A stretch of DNA of 64,000 bases from Hydractinia symbiolongicarpus (Eukaryota > Cnidaria > Hydrozoa > Anthoathecata > Hydractiniidae): positions 2,420,001 through 2,484,000 of the forward strand of contig NC_079876.1 of assembly GCF_029227915.1 (NCBI RefSeq), written 5' to 3'. Below are positions 15,201 through 28,059 of this stretch, one piece after another. The notes below the pieces were generated by a model, which saw only the letters and a program-made list of their open reading frames with translations, was not told the DNA's origin and ran no database searches. The first letter of the stretch is position 1, and each line of letters opens with the position of its first letter. The translations under genes and the position numbers were made by a program.

Positions 15201-15469
15201 AATCAAAAGTATACAAAGAAAGTACCCAGGGAGTAAACTCATTTCCCGAACGATTTTTTAAATTATTTTTTCACCACTAAAACGCATGAGTCTTGTAGTT
15301 TAAAAAAATGTTTTCGTATTTGATGAGACGCTTAATGAAAGAGGTTTAATCGCCGGCAAACGAAATCCCGCGATTTCCCGTAAATCCCGGGCTTGGCCCG
15401 TATAGTCGAATGTATACAAAGAAAGTACCTAGGGAGTAAACTCATTTCTCGAACGATTTTTTTATTTTT

Positions 15470-18400
15470 TTTTTTCACCACTAAAACGCATGAGACTTGT
15501 AGTTTTAAAAAATGTTTTCATATTTGATGAGACGCTGAATAAAAGAAGTTTAATCGCCGGCAAACGAAAACCCGCCATTTCCCGTAAACCCCGGACTCGG
15601 CCCGTATAGTCAAAAGTATACAAAGAAATTACCCAGGGAGTAAACTCATTTCCCGAACGATTTTTTAAATTATTTTTTCACCACTAAAACGCATGAGTCT
15701 TGTAGTTTTAAAAAATGTTTTCATATTTGATGAGACGCTTAATGAAAGAGGTTTAATCGCCGGCAAACGAAATCCCGCGATTTCCCGTAAATCCCGGGCT
15801 TGGCCCGTATAGTCGAATGTATACAAAGAAAGTACCTAGGGAGTAAACTCATTTCTCGAACGATTTTTTTATTTTTTTTTTCACCACTAAAACGCATGAG
15901 ACTTGTATTTTTAAAAAATGTTTTCATTTTTGATGAGACGCTGAATAAAAGAAGTTTAATCGCTGGCAAACGAAAACCTGCGATTTCCCGTAAATCCCGG
16001 ACTCGGCCCGTATTGTCAAAAGTATACAAAGAAAGTACCCAGGGAGTAAACTCATTTCCCGAACGATTTTTTAAATTATTTTTTCACCACTAAAACGCAT
16101 GAGACTTGTAGTTTTCAAAAATGTTTTCATTTTTGATGACACGCTGAATAAAAGAAGTTTAATCGCCGGCAAACGAAAACCTGCGATTTCCCGTAAATCC
16201 CGGACTCGGCCCGTATAATCAAAAGTATACAAAGAAAGTACCCAGGGAGTAAACTCATTTCCCGAACGATTTTTTAAATTATTTTTTCACCACTAAAACG
16301 CATGAGTCTTGTAGTTTTAAAAAATGTTTTCATATTTGATGAGACGCTTAATGAAAGAGGTTTAATCGCCGGCAAACGAAATCCCGCGATTTCCCGTAAA
16401 TCCCGGGCTTGGCCCGTATAGTAGAATGTATACAAAGAAAGTACCTAGGGAGTAAACTCATTTCTCGAACGATTTTTTTATTTTTTTTTTTCACCACTAA
16501 AACGCATGAGACTTGTAGTTTTAAAAAATGTTTTCATATTTGATGAGACGCTGAATAAAAGAAGTTTAATCGCCGGCAAACGAAAACCCGCCATTTCCCG
16601 TAAATCCCGGACTCGGCCCGTATAGTAAAGAAAGTACCCGGGATGTAAACTCATTTCCTGAACGATATTTTAAATTATCATTTCACCACTAAAACCCATG
16701 AGACTTATAGTTTTTAAAAATGTTTTCATTTTAGATGAGACGCTGAAAAAAAGAAGTTAAATCGCCAGCAAACGAAATCCCGCCATTTCCCGTAAACCCA
16801 TGACTCGGCCCGTATAGTCAAAAGTATACAAAGAAATTACCCAGGGAGTAAACTCATTTTCTGAACGATTTTTTAAATTATTTTTTCACCACTACAACGC
16901 ATGAGACTTGTAGTTTTTAAAAATGTTTTCATTTTTGATGAGACGCTGAATAAAAGAAGTTTAATCGCCGGCAAACGAAAACCCGCCATTTCCCGTAAAC
17001 CCCGGACTCGGCCCGTATAGTCAAAAGTATACAAAGAAAGTACCCAGGGAGTAAACTCATTTTCCGAACGATTTTTTAAATTATTTTTTCACCACTACAA
17101 CGCATGAGACTTGTAGTTTTCAAAAATGTTTTCATTTTTGATGAGACGCTGAATAAAAGAAGTTTATTCGCACTCAAACGAAAATCCGCGATTTCCCGTA
17201 AATCCCGGACTCGGCCCGTATAGTCCAAAGTATACAAAGAAAGTACCCAGGGAGTAAACTCATTTTCCGAACGATTTTTCAAATTATTTTTTCACCACTA
17301 CAACGCATGAGACTTGTAGTTTTCAAAAATGTTTTCATTTTTGATGAGACGCTGAATAAAAGAACTTCATTCGCACTCAAACGAAAATCCGCGATTTCCC
17401 GTAAATCCCGGACTCGGCCCGTATAGTCCAAAGTATACAAAGAAAGTACCCAGGGAGTAAACTCATTTCCCGAACGATTTGTTAAATTATTTTTTCACCA
17501 CTAAAACGCATGAGTCTTGTAGTTTAAAAAAATGTTTTCATATTTGATGAGACGCTTAATGAAAGAGGTTTAATCGCCGGCAAACGAAATTCCGCGATTT
17601 CCCGTAAATCCCGGGCTTGGCCCGTATAGTCGAATGTATACAAAGAAAGTACCTAGGGAGTAAACTCATTTCTCGAACGATTTTTTTATTTTTTTTTTTC
17701 ACCACTAAAACGCATGAGACTTGTAGTTTTAAAAAATGTTTTCATATTTGATGAGACGCTGAATAAAAGAAGTTTAATCGCCGGCAAACGAAAACCCGCC
17801 ATTTCCCGTAAACCCCGGACTCGGCCCGTATAGTCAAAAGTATACAAAGAAATTACCCAGGGAGTAAACTCATTTCCCGAACGATTTTTTAAATTATTTT
17901 TTCACCACTAAAACGCATGAGTCTTGTAGTTTTAAAAAATGTTTTCATATTTGATGAGACGCTTAATGAAAGAGGTTTAATCGCCGGCAAAGGAAATCCC
18001 GCGATTTCCCGTAAATCCCGGGCTTGGCCCGTATAGTCGAATGTATACAAAGAAAGTACCTAGGGAGTAAACTCATTTCTCGAACGATTTTTTTATTTTT
18101 TTTTTCACCACTAAAACGCATGAGACTTGTATTTTTAAAAAATGTTTTCATTTTTGATGAGACGCTGAATAAAAGAAGTTTAATCGCCGGCAAACGAAAA
18201 CCTGCGATTTCCCGTAAATCCCGGACTCGGCCCGTATTGTCAAAAGTATACAAAGAAAGTACCCAGGGAGTAAACTCATTTCCCGAACGATTTTTTAAAT
18301 TATTTTTTCACCACTAAAACGCATGAGACTTGTAGTTTTCAAAAATGTTTTCATTTTTGATGACACGCTGAATAAAAGAAGTTTAATCGCCGGCAAACGA

Positions 18401-19920
18401 AAACCTGCGATTTCCCGTAAATCCCGGACTCGGCCCGTATAATCAAAAGTATACAAAGAAAGTACCCAGGGAGTAAACTCATTTCCCGAACGATTTTTTA
18501 AATTATTTTTTCACCACTAAAACGCATGAGTCTTGTAGGTTTTAAAAAATGTTTTTATATTTGATGAGACGCTTAATGAAAGAGGTTTAATCGCCGGCAA
18601 ACGAAATCCCGCGATTTCCCGTAAATCCCGGGCTTGGCCCGTATAGTAGAATGTATACAAAGAAAGTACCTAGGGAGTAAACTCATTTCTCGAACGATTT
18701 TTTTATTTATTTTTTTCACCACTAAAACGCATGAGACTTGTAGTTTTAAAAAATGTTTTCATATTTGATGAGACGCTGAATAAAAGAAGTTTAATCGCCG
18801 GCAAACGAAAACCCGCCATTTCCCGTAAATCCCGGACTCGGCCCGTATAGTAAAGAAAGTACCCGGGATGTAAACTCATTTCCTGAACGATATTTTAAAT
18901 TATCATTTCACCACTAAAACCCATGAGACTTATAGTTTTTATAAATGTTTTCATTTTAGATGAGACGCTGAAAAAAAGAAGTTAAATCGCCAGCAAACGA
19001 AATCCCGCCATTTCCCGTAAACCCATGACTCGGCGCGTATAGTCAAAAGTATACAAAGAAATTACCCAGGGAGTAAACTCATTTTCTGAACGATTTTTTA
19101 AATTATTTTTTCACCACTACAACGCATGAGACTTGTAGTTTTTAAAAATGTTTTCATTTTTGATGAGACGCTGAATAAAAGAAGTTTAATCGCCGGCAAA
19201 CGAAAACCCGCCATTTCCCGTAAACCCCGGACTCGGCCCGTATAGTCAAAAGTATACAAAGAAAGTACCCAGGGAGTAAACTCATTTTCCGAACGATTTT
19301 TTAAATTATTTTTTCACCACTACAACGCATGAGACTTGTAGTTTTCAAAAATGTTTTCATTTTTGATGAGACGCTGAATAAAAGAAGTTTATTCGCACTC
19401 AAACGAAAATCCGCGATTTCCCGTAAATCCCGGACTCGGCCCGTATAGTCCAAAGTATACAAAGAAAGTACCCAGGGAGTAAACTCATTTTCCGAACGAT
19501 TTTTCAAATTATTTTTTCACCACTACAACGCATGAGACTTGTAGTTTTCAAAAATGTTTTCATTTTTGATGAGACGCTGAATAAAAGAAGTTCATTCGCA
19601 CTCAAACGAAAATCCGCGATTTCCCGTAAATCCCGGACTCGGCCCGTATAGTCAAAAGTATACAAAGAAAGTACCCAGGGAGTATACTCATTTTCCGAAC
19701 GATTTTTTAAATTATGTTTTTACCACTAAAACGCATGAGTCTTGTAGTTTTAAAAAATGTTTTCATATTTGATAAGACGCTTAATGAAAGAGGTTTAATC
19801 GCCGGCAAACGAAATCCCGCGATTTCCCGTAAATCCCGGGCTTGGCCCGTATAGTCGAATGTATACAAAGAAAGTACCTAGGGAGTAAACTCATTTCCCG
19901 AACGATTTTTTTATTTTTTT
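15470..19920 (+). repeat. Two copies of a roughly 2,224-base, eleven-monomer unit
   Basis: GATGACACGCTG occurs at 16135 and 18359. CGATATTTTAAATTATC occurs near 16661 and 18886. GTAGAATGTATAC occurs near 16421 and 18645. All pairs are about 2,224-2,225 bases apart. Small differences, such as GTAGGTTTTAAA in the second copy only, show that the copies have begun to diverge. Boundaries are approximate. Confidence 0.85.
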
Positions 19921-20059
19921 TTTCACCACTAAAACGCATGAGACTTGTAGTTTTTAAAAATGTTTTCATTTTTGATGAGACGCTGAATAAAAGAAGTTTA
20001 ATCGCCAGCAAACGAAAACCTGCGATTTCCCGTAAATCCCGGACTCGGCCCGTATTTTC

Positions 20060-22700
20060 AAAAGTATACAAAGAAATTACCCAGGGAGTAAACTCATTTT
20101 CCGAACGATTTTTTAAATTATTTTTTCACCACTACAACGCATGAGACTTGTAGTTTTCAAAAATGTTTTCATTTTTGATGAGACGCTGAATAAAAGAAGT
20201 TTATCCGCACTCAAACGAAAATCCGCGATTTCCCGTAAATCCCGCACTCGGCCCGTATAGTCCAAAGTATACAAAGAAAGTACCCAGGGAGTAAACTCAT
20301 TTTCCGAACGATTTTTTAAATTATTTTTTCTCCACTAAAACGCATGAGACGTGTAGTTTTCAAAAATGTTTTCATATTTGATGAGACGCTTAATGAAAGA
20401 GGTTTAATCGCCGGCAAACGAAATCCCGCGATTTCCCGTAAATCCCGGGCTTGGCCCGTATAGTCGAATGTATACAAAGAAAGTACCTAGGGAGTAAACT
20501 CATTTCCCGAACGATTTTTTAATATTTTTTTTTACCACTAAAACGCATGAGACTTGTAGTTTTTAAAAATGTTTTCATTTTTGATGAGACGCTGAATAAA
20601 AGAAGTTTAATCGCCGGCAAACGAAAACCTGCGATTTCCCGTAAATCCCGGACTCGGCCCGTATAGTCGAATGTTTACAAAGAAAGTACCCTGTGTGTAA
20701 AGTAATACAAAGAAATTACCCAGGGAGTAAACTCATTTTCCGAACGACTTGTAGTTTTCAAAAATGTTTTCATTTTTGATGAGACGCTGAATAAAAGAAG
20801 TTTATTCGCACTCAAACGAAAATCCGCGATTTCCCGTAAATCCCGGACTCGGCCCGTATATTCCAAAGTATACAAAGAAAGTACCCAGGAAGTAAACTCA
20901 TTTTCCGAACGATTTTTTAAATTATTTTTTCACCACTAAAACGCATGAGTCTTGTAGTTTTTAAAAATGTTTTCATTTTTGATGAGACGCTGAATAAAAG
21001 AAGTTTAATCGCCGGCAAACGAAAACCTGCGATTTCCCGTAAATCTCGGACTCGGCCCGTATTGTCAAAAGTATACAAAGAAAGTACCCAGGGAGTAAAC
21101 TCATTTCCCGAACGATTTTTTAAATTATTTTTTCACCACTAAAACGCATGAGACTTGTAGTTTTCAAAAATGTTTTCATTTTTGATGAGACGCTGAATAA
21201 AAGAAGTTTAATCGCCGGCAAACGAAAACCTGCAGTTTCCCGTAAATCCCGGACTCGGCACGTATAGTAAAGAAAGTACCCGGGATGTAAACTCATTTCA
21301 GGAACGATTTTTTAAATTATTATTTCACCACTAAAACCCCTGAGACTTGTAGTTTTCAATAATGTTTTCATTTTTGATGAGACGCTGAATAAAAGAAGTT
21401 TATTCGCACTCAAACGAATATCCGCGATTTCCCGTAAATCCCGGACTCCGCCCGTATAGTCCAAAGTATACAAAGAAAGTCCCCATGAGTAAACTCATTT
21501 TCCGAACGATTTTTTAAATTATTTTTTCACCACTAAAACGCATGAGACTTGTAGTTTTTAAAAATGTTTTTATTTTTGATGAGACGCTGAATAAAAGAAG
21601 TTTAATCGCCGGCAAACGAAAACCTGCGATTTCCCGTAAATCCCGGACTCGGCCCGTATATTAAGGAAAGTACCCGGGATGTAAACTCATTTCCCGAACG
21701 ATTTTTTAAAATATTTTTTCACCACTAAAACGCATGAGACTTGTAGTTTTCAAAAATGTTTTCATTTTTGATGAGACGCTGAATAAAAGAAGTTTAATCG
21801 CCGGCAAACGAAAACCTGCGATTTCCCGTAAATCCCGGACTCGGCCCGTATTTTCAAAAGTATACAAAGAAATTACCCAGGGAGTAAACTCATTTTCCGA
21901 ACGATTTTTTAAATTATTTTTTCACCACTACAACGCATGAGACTTGTAGTTTTTAAAAATGTGTTCATTTTTGATGAGACGCTGAATAAAAGAAGTTTAA
22001 TCGCCGGCAAACGAAAACCCGCCATTTCCCGTAAACCCCGGACTCGGCCCGTATAGTCAAAAGTATACAAAGAAAGTACCCAGGGAGTAAACTCATTTTT
22101 CGAACGATTTTTTAAATTATTTTTTCACCACTACAACGCATGAGACTTGTAGTTTTCAAAAATGTTTTCATTTTTGATGAGACGCTGAATAAAAGAAGTT
22201 TATCCGCACTCAAACGAAAATCCGCGATTTCCCGTAAATCCCGCACTCGGCCCGTATAGTCCAAAGTATACAAAGAAAGTACCCAGGGAGTAAACTCATT
22301 TTCCGAACGATTTTTTAAATTATTTTTTCTCCACTAAAACGCATGAGACGTGTAGTTTTCAAAAATGTTTTCATATTTGATGAGACGCTTAATGAAAGAG
22401 GTTTAATCGCCGGCAAACGAAATCCCGCGATTTCCCGTAAATCCCGGGCTTGGCCCGTATAGTCGAATGTATACAAAGAAAGTACCTAGGGAGTAAACTC
22501 ATTTCCCGAACGATTTTTTAATATTTTTTTTTACCACTAAAACGCATGAGACTTGTAGTTTTTAAAAATGTTTTCATTTTTGATGAGACGCTGAATAAAA
22601 GAAGTTTAATCGCCGGCAAACGAAAACCTGCGATTTCCCGTAAATCCCGGACTCGGCCCGTATAGTCGAATGTTTACAAAGAAAGTACCCTGTGTGTAAA
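20060..22700 (+). repeat. Block duplicated at about 2.0 kb, with one rearranged monomer between copies
   Basis: The rare TTTTCTCCACTAAAACG followed by GAGACGTGTAG occurs at about 20327 and 22326, offset about 1999. GTAAATCCCGCACTCGG precedes both. Near 20.70 kb the first copy breaks into a chimeric junction, while the second continues as a normal monomer. Confidence 0.8.
20690..20765 (+). repeat. Chimeric satellite junction
   Basis: After ACCCTGTGTGTAA the sequence jumps back to AGTAATACAAAGAAATTACCC, so part of a monomer is repeated. After CCGAACGA it then jumps forward to CTTGTAGTTTTC, losing about 40 bases (the T-run, ACCACTA and GCATGAGA). The second join shares GA. It marks a deletion and duplication within the array. 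Confidence 0.8.
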
Positions 22701-22729
22701 CTCATTTCCAAAACGATTTTTTAAATTAT

Positions 22730-24480
22730 CTTTTCACAACTAAAACGCATGAGACTTGTAGTTTTCAAAAATGTTTTCATTTTTGATGAGACGCTGAATA
22801 AAAGAAGTTTAATCGCCGGCAAACGAAAACCCGCCATTTCCCGTAAACCCCGGACTCGACCCGTATAGTCAAAAGTATACAGAGAAAGTACCCAGGGAGT
22901 AAACTCATATCCCGAACGATTTTTTAAATTATTTTTTCACCACTACAACGCATGAGACTTGTAGTTTTCAAAAATGTTTTCATTTTTGATGAGACGCTGA
23001 ATAAAAGAAGTTTATTCGCACTCAAACGAAAATCCGCGATTTCCCGTAAATCCCGGACTCGGCCCGTATATTCCAAAGTATACAAAGAAAGTACCCAGGA
23101 AGTAAACTCATTTTCCGAACGATTTTTTAAATTATTTTTTCACCACTAAAACGCATGAGTCTTGTAGTTTTAAAAAATGTTTTCATATTTGATGAGACGC
23201 TTAATAAAAGAGGTTTAATCGCCGGCAAACGAAATCCCGCGATTTCCCGTAAATCCCGGGCTTGGCCCGTATAGTCGAATGTATACAAAGAAAGTACCTA
23301 GGGAGTAAACTCATTTCCCGAACGATTTTTTTATTTTTTTTTTCACCACTAAAACGCATGAGACTTGTAGTTTTTAAAAATGTTTTCATTTTTGATGAGA
23401 CGCTGAATAAAAGAAGTTTAATCGCCGGCAAACGAAAACCTGCGATTTCCCGTAAATCCCGGACTCGGCCCGTATTGTCAAAAGTATACAAAGAAAGTAC
23501 CCAGGGAGTAAACTCATTTCCCGAACGATTTTTTAAATTATTTTTTCACCACTAAAACGCATGAGACTTGTAGTTTTCAAAAATGTTTTCATTTTTGATG
23601 AGACGCTGAATAAAAGAAGTTTAATCGCCGGCAAACGAAAACCTGCAGTTTCCCGTAAATCCCGGAATCGGCCCGTATAGTAAAGAAAGTACCCGGGATG
23701 TAAACTCATTTCCCGAACGATTTTTAAATTATCTTTTCACAACTAAAACGCATGAGACTTGTAGTTTTCAAAAATGTTTTCATTTTTGATGAGACGCTGA
23801 ATAAAAGAAGTTTAATCGCCGGCAAACGAAAACCCGCCATTTCCCGTAAACCCCGGACTCGACCCGTATAGTCAAAAGTATACAGAGAAAGTACCCAGGG
23901 AGTAAACTCATATCCCGAACGATTTTTTAAATTATTTTTTCACCACTACAACGCATGAGACTTGTAGTTTTCAAAAATGTTTTCATTTTTGATGAGACGC
24001 TGAATAAAAGAAGTTTATTCGCACTCAAACGAAAATCCGCGATTTCCCGTAAATCCCGGACTCGGCCCGTATATTCCAAAGTATACAAAGAAAGTACCCA
24101 GGAAGTAAACTCATTTTCCGAACGATTTTTTAAATTATTTTTTCACCACTAAAACGCATGAGTCTTGTAGTTTTAAAAAATGTTTTCATATTTGATGAGA
24201 CGCTTAATAAAAGAGGTTTAATCGCCGGCAAACGAAATCCCGCGATTTCCCGTAAATCCCGGGCTTGGCCCGTATAGTCGAATGTATACAAAGAAAGTAC
24301 CTAGGGAGTAAACTCATTTCCCGAACGATTTTTTTATTTTTTTTTTCACCACTAAAACGCATGAGACTTGTAGTTTTTAAAAATGTTTTCATTTTTGATG
24401 AGACGCTGAATAAAAGAAGTTTAATCGCCGGCAAACGAAAACCTGCGATTTCCCGTAAATCCCGGACTCGGCCCGTATAT
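22730..24480 (+). repeat. Tandem duplication of a 1,003-base, five-monomer unit
   Basis: CTCATATCCCGAACG near 22905 recurs near 23908. CCCAGGAAGTAAAC near 23094 recurs near 24097. Long identical open stretches start at 23262 and 24265. All offsets are 1003 bases. The second copy ends in a different monomer type at about 24480 (GTATATTAAGGAAAG). Confidence 0.85.
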
Positions 24481-27400
24481 TAAGGAAAGTACCCGGGATG
24501 TAAACTCATTTCCCGAACGATTTTTTAAAATATTTCTTCACCACTAAAACGCATGAGACTTGTAGTTTTCAAAAATGTTTTCATTTTTGATGAGACGCTG
24601 AATAAAAGAAGTTTAATCGCCGGCAAACGAAAACCTGCGATTTCCCGTAAATCCCGGACTCGGCCCGTATAGTAAAGAAAGTACCCGGGATGTAAACTCA
24701 TTTCCCGAACGATTTTTTAAATTATTATTTCACCACTATAACCCATGAGACTTGTTGTTTTCAAAAATGTTTTCATATTTGATGGGACGCTGAATAAAAG
24801 AAGTTTAATCGTCGGCAAACGAAGATCCGCGATTTCCCGTAAATCCCGCACTCGGCCCGTATAGTCAAAAGTATACAAAGAAAGTACCCAGGGAGTAAAC
24901 TCATTTCCCGAACGATTTTTTAAATTATTTTTTCACCACTAAAACGCATAAGTCTTATAGTTTTAAAAAATGTTTTCATTTTTGAGGAGACGCTGAATAA
25001 AAGAAGTTTAATCGCCGGCAAACGAAAACCTGCGATTTCCCGTAAATCCCGGACTCGGCCCGTATAGTAAAGAAAGTACCCGGGATGTAAACTCATTTCC
25101 CGAACGATTTTTTAAATTATTATTTCACCACTAAAACCCATGAGACTTATAGTTTTTAAAAATGTTTTCATTGTTGATGAGACGCTGAAAAAAAGAAGTT
25201 TATTCGCACTCAAACGAAAATCCGCGATTTCCCGTAAATCCCGGACTCGGCCCGTATAGTCCAAAGTATACAAAGAAAGTACCCAGGGAGTAAACTCATT
25301 TTCCGAACGATTTTTTAAATTAATTTTTCACCACTAAAACGCATGAGTCTTGTAGTTTTAAAAAATGTTTTCATATTTGATGAGACGCTTAATGAAAGAG
25401 GTTTAATCTCCGGCAAACGAAACCCGGTGATTTCCCGTAAACCCCGGACTCGGCCCGTATAGTCAAAAGTATACAAAGAAAGTACCCAGGGAGTAGACTC
25501 ATTTTCCGAACGATTTTTTAAATTATTTTTTCACCACTACAACGCATGAGACTTGTAGTTTTCAAAAATGTTTTCATTTTCGATGAGACGCTGAATAAAA
25601 GAAGTTTATTCGCACTCAAACGAAAATCCGCGATTTCCCGTAAATCCCGGACTTCGCCCGTATAGTCCAATGTATACAAAGAAAGTACCCAGGGAGTAAA
25701 CTCATTTTCCGAACGATTTTTTAAATTATTTTTTCACCACTAAAACGCATGAGACTTGTAGTTTTCAAAAATGTTTTCATATTTGATGAGACGCTTAATG
25801 AAAGAGGTTTAATCGCCGGCAAACGAAATCCTGCGATTTCACGTAAATCCCGGGCTTGGCCCGTATAGTCGAATGTATACAAAGAAAGTACCTAGGGAGT
25901 AAACTCATTTTCCGAACGATTTTTTAATTTTTTTTTTCACCACTAAAACGCATGAGACTTGTAGTTTTTAAAAATGTTTTCATTTTTGATGAGACGCTGA
26001 ATAAAAGAAGTTTAATCGCCGGCAAACGAAAACCTGCGATTTCCCGTAAATCTCGGACTCGGCCCGTATAGTCGAATGTTTACAAAGAAAGTACCCTGTG
26101 AGTAAACTCATTTCCAAAACGATTTTTTAAATTATCTTTTCACCACTAAAACGCATGAGACTTGTAGTTTTCATAAATGTTTTGATTTTTGATGAGACGC
26201 TGAATAAAAGAAGTTTAATCGCCGGCAATCGAAAACCCGCCATTTCCCGTAAACCCCGGACTCCACCCGTATAGTCAAAAGTATACAGAGAAAGTACCCA
26301 GGGAGTAAACTCATTTCCCGAACGATTTTTTATATTATTTTTTTACCACTAAACGCATGAGACTTGTAGTTTTCAAAAATATTTTCATATTTGATGGGAC
26401 GCTGAATAAAAGAAGTTTAATCGCCTGCAAACGAAGATCCGCGATTTCCCGTAAACCCCGGACTCGGCCCGTATAGTCAAAAGTATACAAAGAAAGTACC
26501 CAGGGAGTAAACTCATTTTCCGAACGATTTTTTAAATTATTTTTTCACCACTACAACGCATGAGACTTGTAGTTTTCAAAAATGTTTTCATTTTTAATGA
26601 GACGCTGAATAAAAGAAGTTTATTCGCACTCAAACGAAAATCCGCGATTTCCCGTAAATCCCGGACTCGGCCCGCATAGTCCAAAGTATACAAAGAAAGT
26701 ACCCAGGGAGTAAACTCATATTCCGAACGATTTTTTAAATTATTCTTTCACCACTAAAACGCATGAGTCTTGTAGTTTTAAAAAATGTTTTCATATTTGA
26801 TGAGACGCTTAATGAAAGAGGTTTAATCGCCGGCAAACGAAATCCCGCGATTTCCCGTAAATCCCGGGCTTGGCCCGTATAGTCGAATGTATACAAAGAA
26901 AGTACCTAGGGAGTAAACTCATTTCCCGAACGATTTTTTAATTTTTTTTTAACCACTAAAACGCATGAGACTTGTAGTTTTTAAAAATGTTTTCATTTTT
27001 GATGAGACGCTGAATAAAAGAAGTTTAATCGCCGGCAAACGAAAACCTGCGATTTCCCGTAAATCCCGGACTCGGCCCGTATTGTCAAAAGTATACAAAG
27101 AAAGTACCCAGGGAGTAAACTCATTTCCCGAACGATTTTTTAAATTATTTTTTCACCACTAAAACGCATGAGACTTGTAGTTTTCAAAAATGTTTTCATT
27201 TTTGATGAGACGCTGAATAAAAGAAGTTTAATCGCCGGCAAACGAAAACCTGCGATTTCCCGTAAATCCCGGACTCGGCCCGTATAGTAAAGAAAGTACC
27301 CGGGATGTAAACTCATTTCCCGAACGATTTTTTAAAATATTTTTTCACCACTAAAACGCATGAGACTTGTAGTTTTTAAAAATGTTTTCATTTTTGATGA

Positions 27401-28059
27401 GACGCTGAATAAAAGAAGTTTAATCGCCGGCAAACGAAAACCTGCGATTTCTTGTAAATCCCGGACTCGGCCCGTATAGTCGAATGTTTACAAAGAAAGT
27501 ACCCTGTGTGTAAACTCATTTCCAAAACGATTTTTTAAATTATCTTTTCACAACTAAAACGCATGAGACTTGTAGTTTTCAAAAATGTTTTCATTTTTGA
27601 TGAGACGCTTAATGAAAGAGGTTTAATCGCCGGCAAACGAAATCCCGCGATTTCCCGTAAATCCCGGGCTTGGCCCGTATAGTCGAATGTATACAAAGAA
27701 AGTACCTAGGGAGTAAACTCATTTCCCGAACGATTTTTTAATTTTTTTTTCACCACTAAAACGCATGAGACTTGTAGTTTTTAAAAATGTTTTCATTTTT
27801 GATGAGACGCTGAATAAAAGAAGTTTAATCGCCGGCAAACGAAAACCTGCGATTTCTTGTAAATCCCGGACTCGGCCCGTATAGTCGAATGTTTACAAAG
27901 AAAGTACCCTGTGTGTAAACTCATTTCCAAAACGATTTTTTAAATTATCTTTTCACAACTAAAACGCATGAGACTTGTAGTTTTCAAAAATAGTTTCATT
28001 TTTGATGAGACGCTGAATAAAAGAAGTTTAATCGCCGGCAAACGAAAACCCGCGATTTC

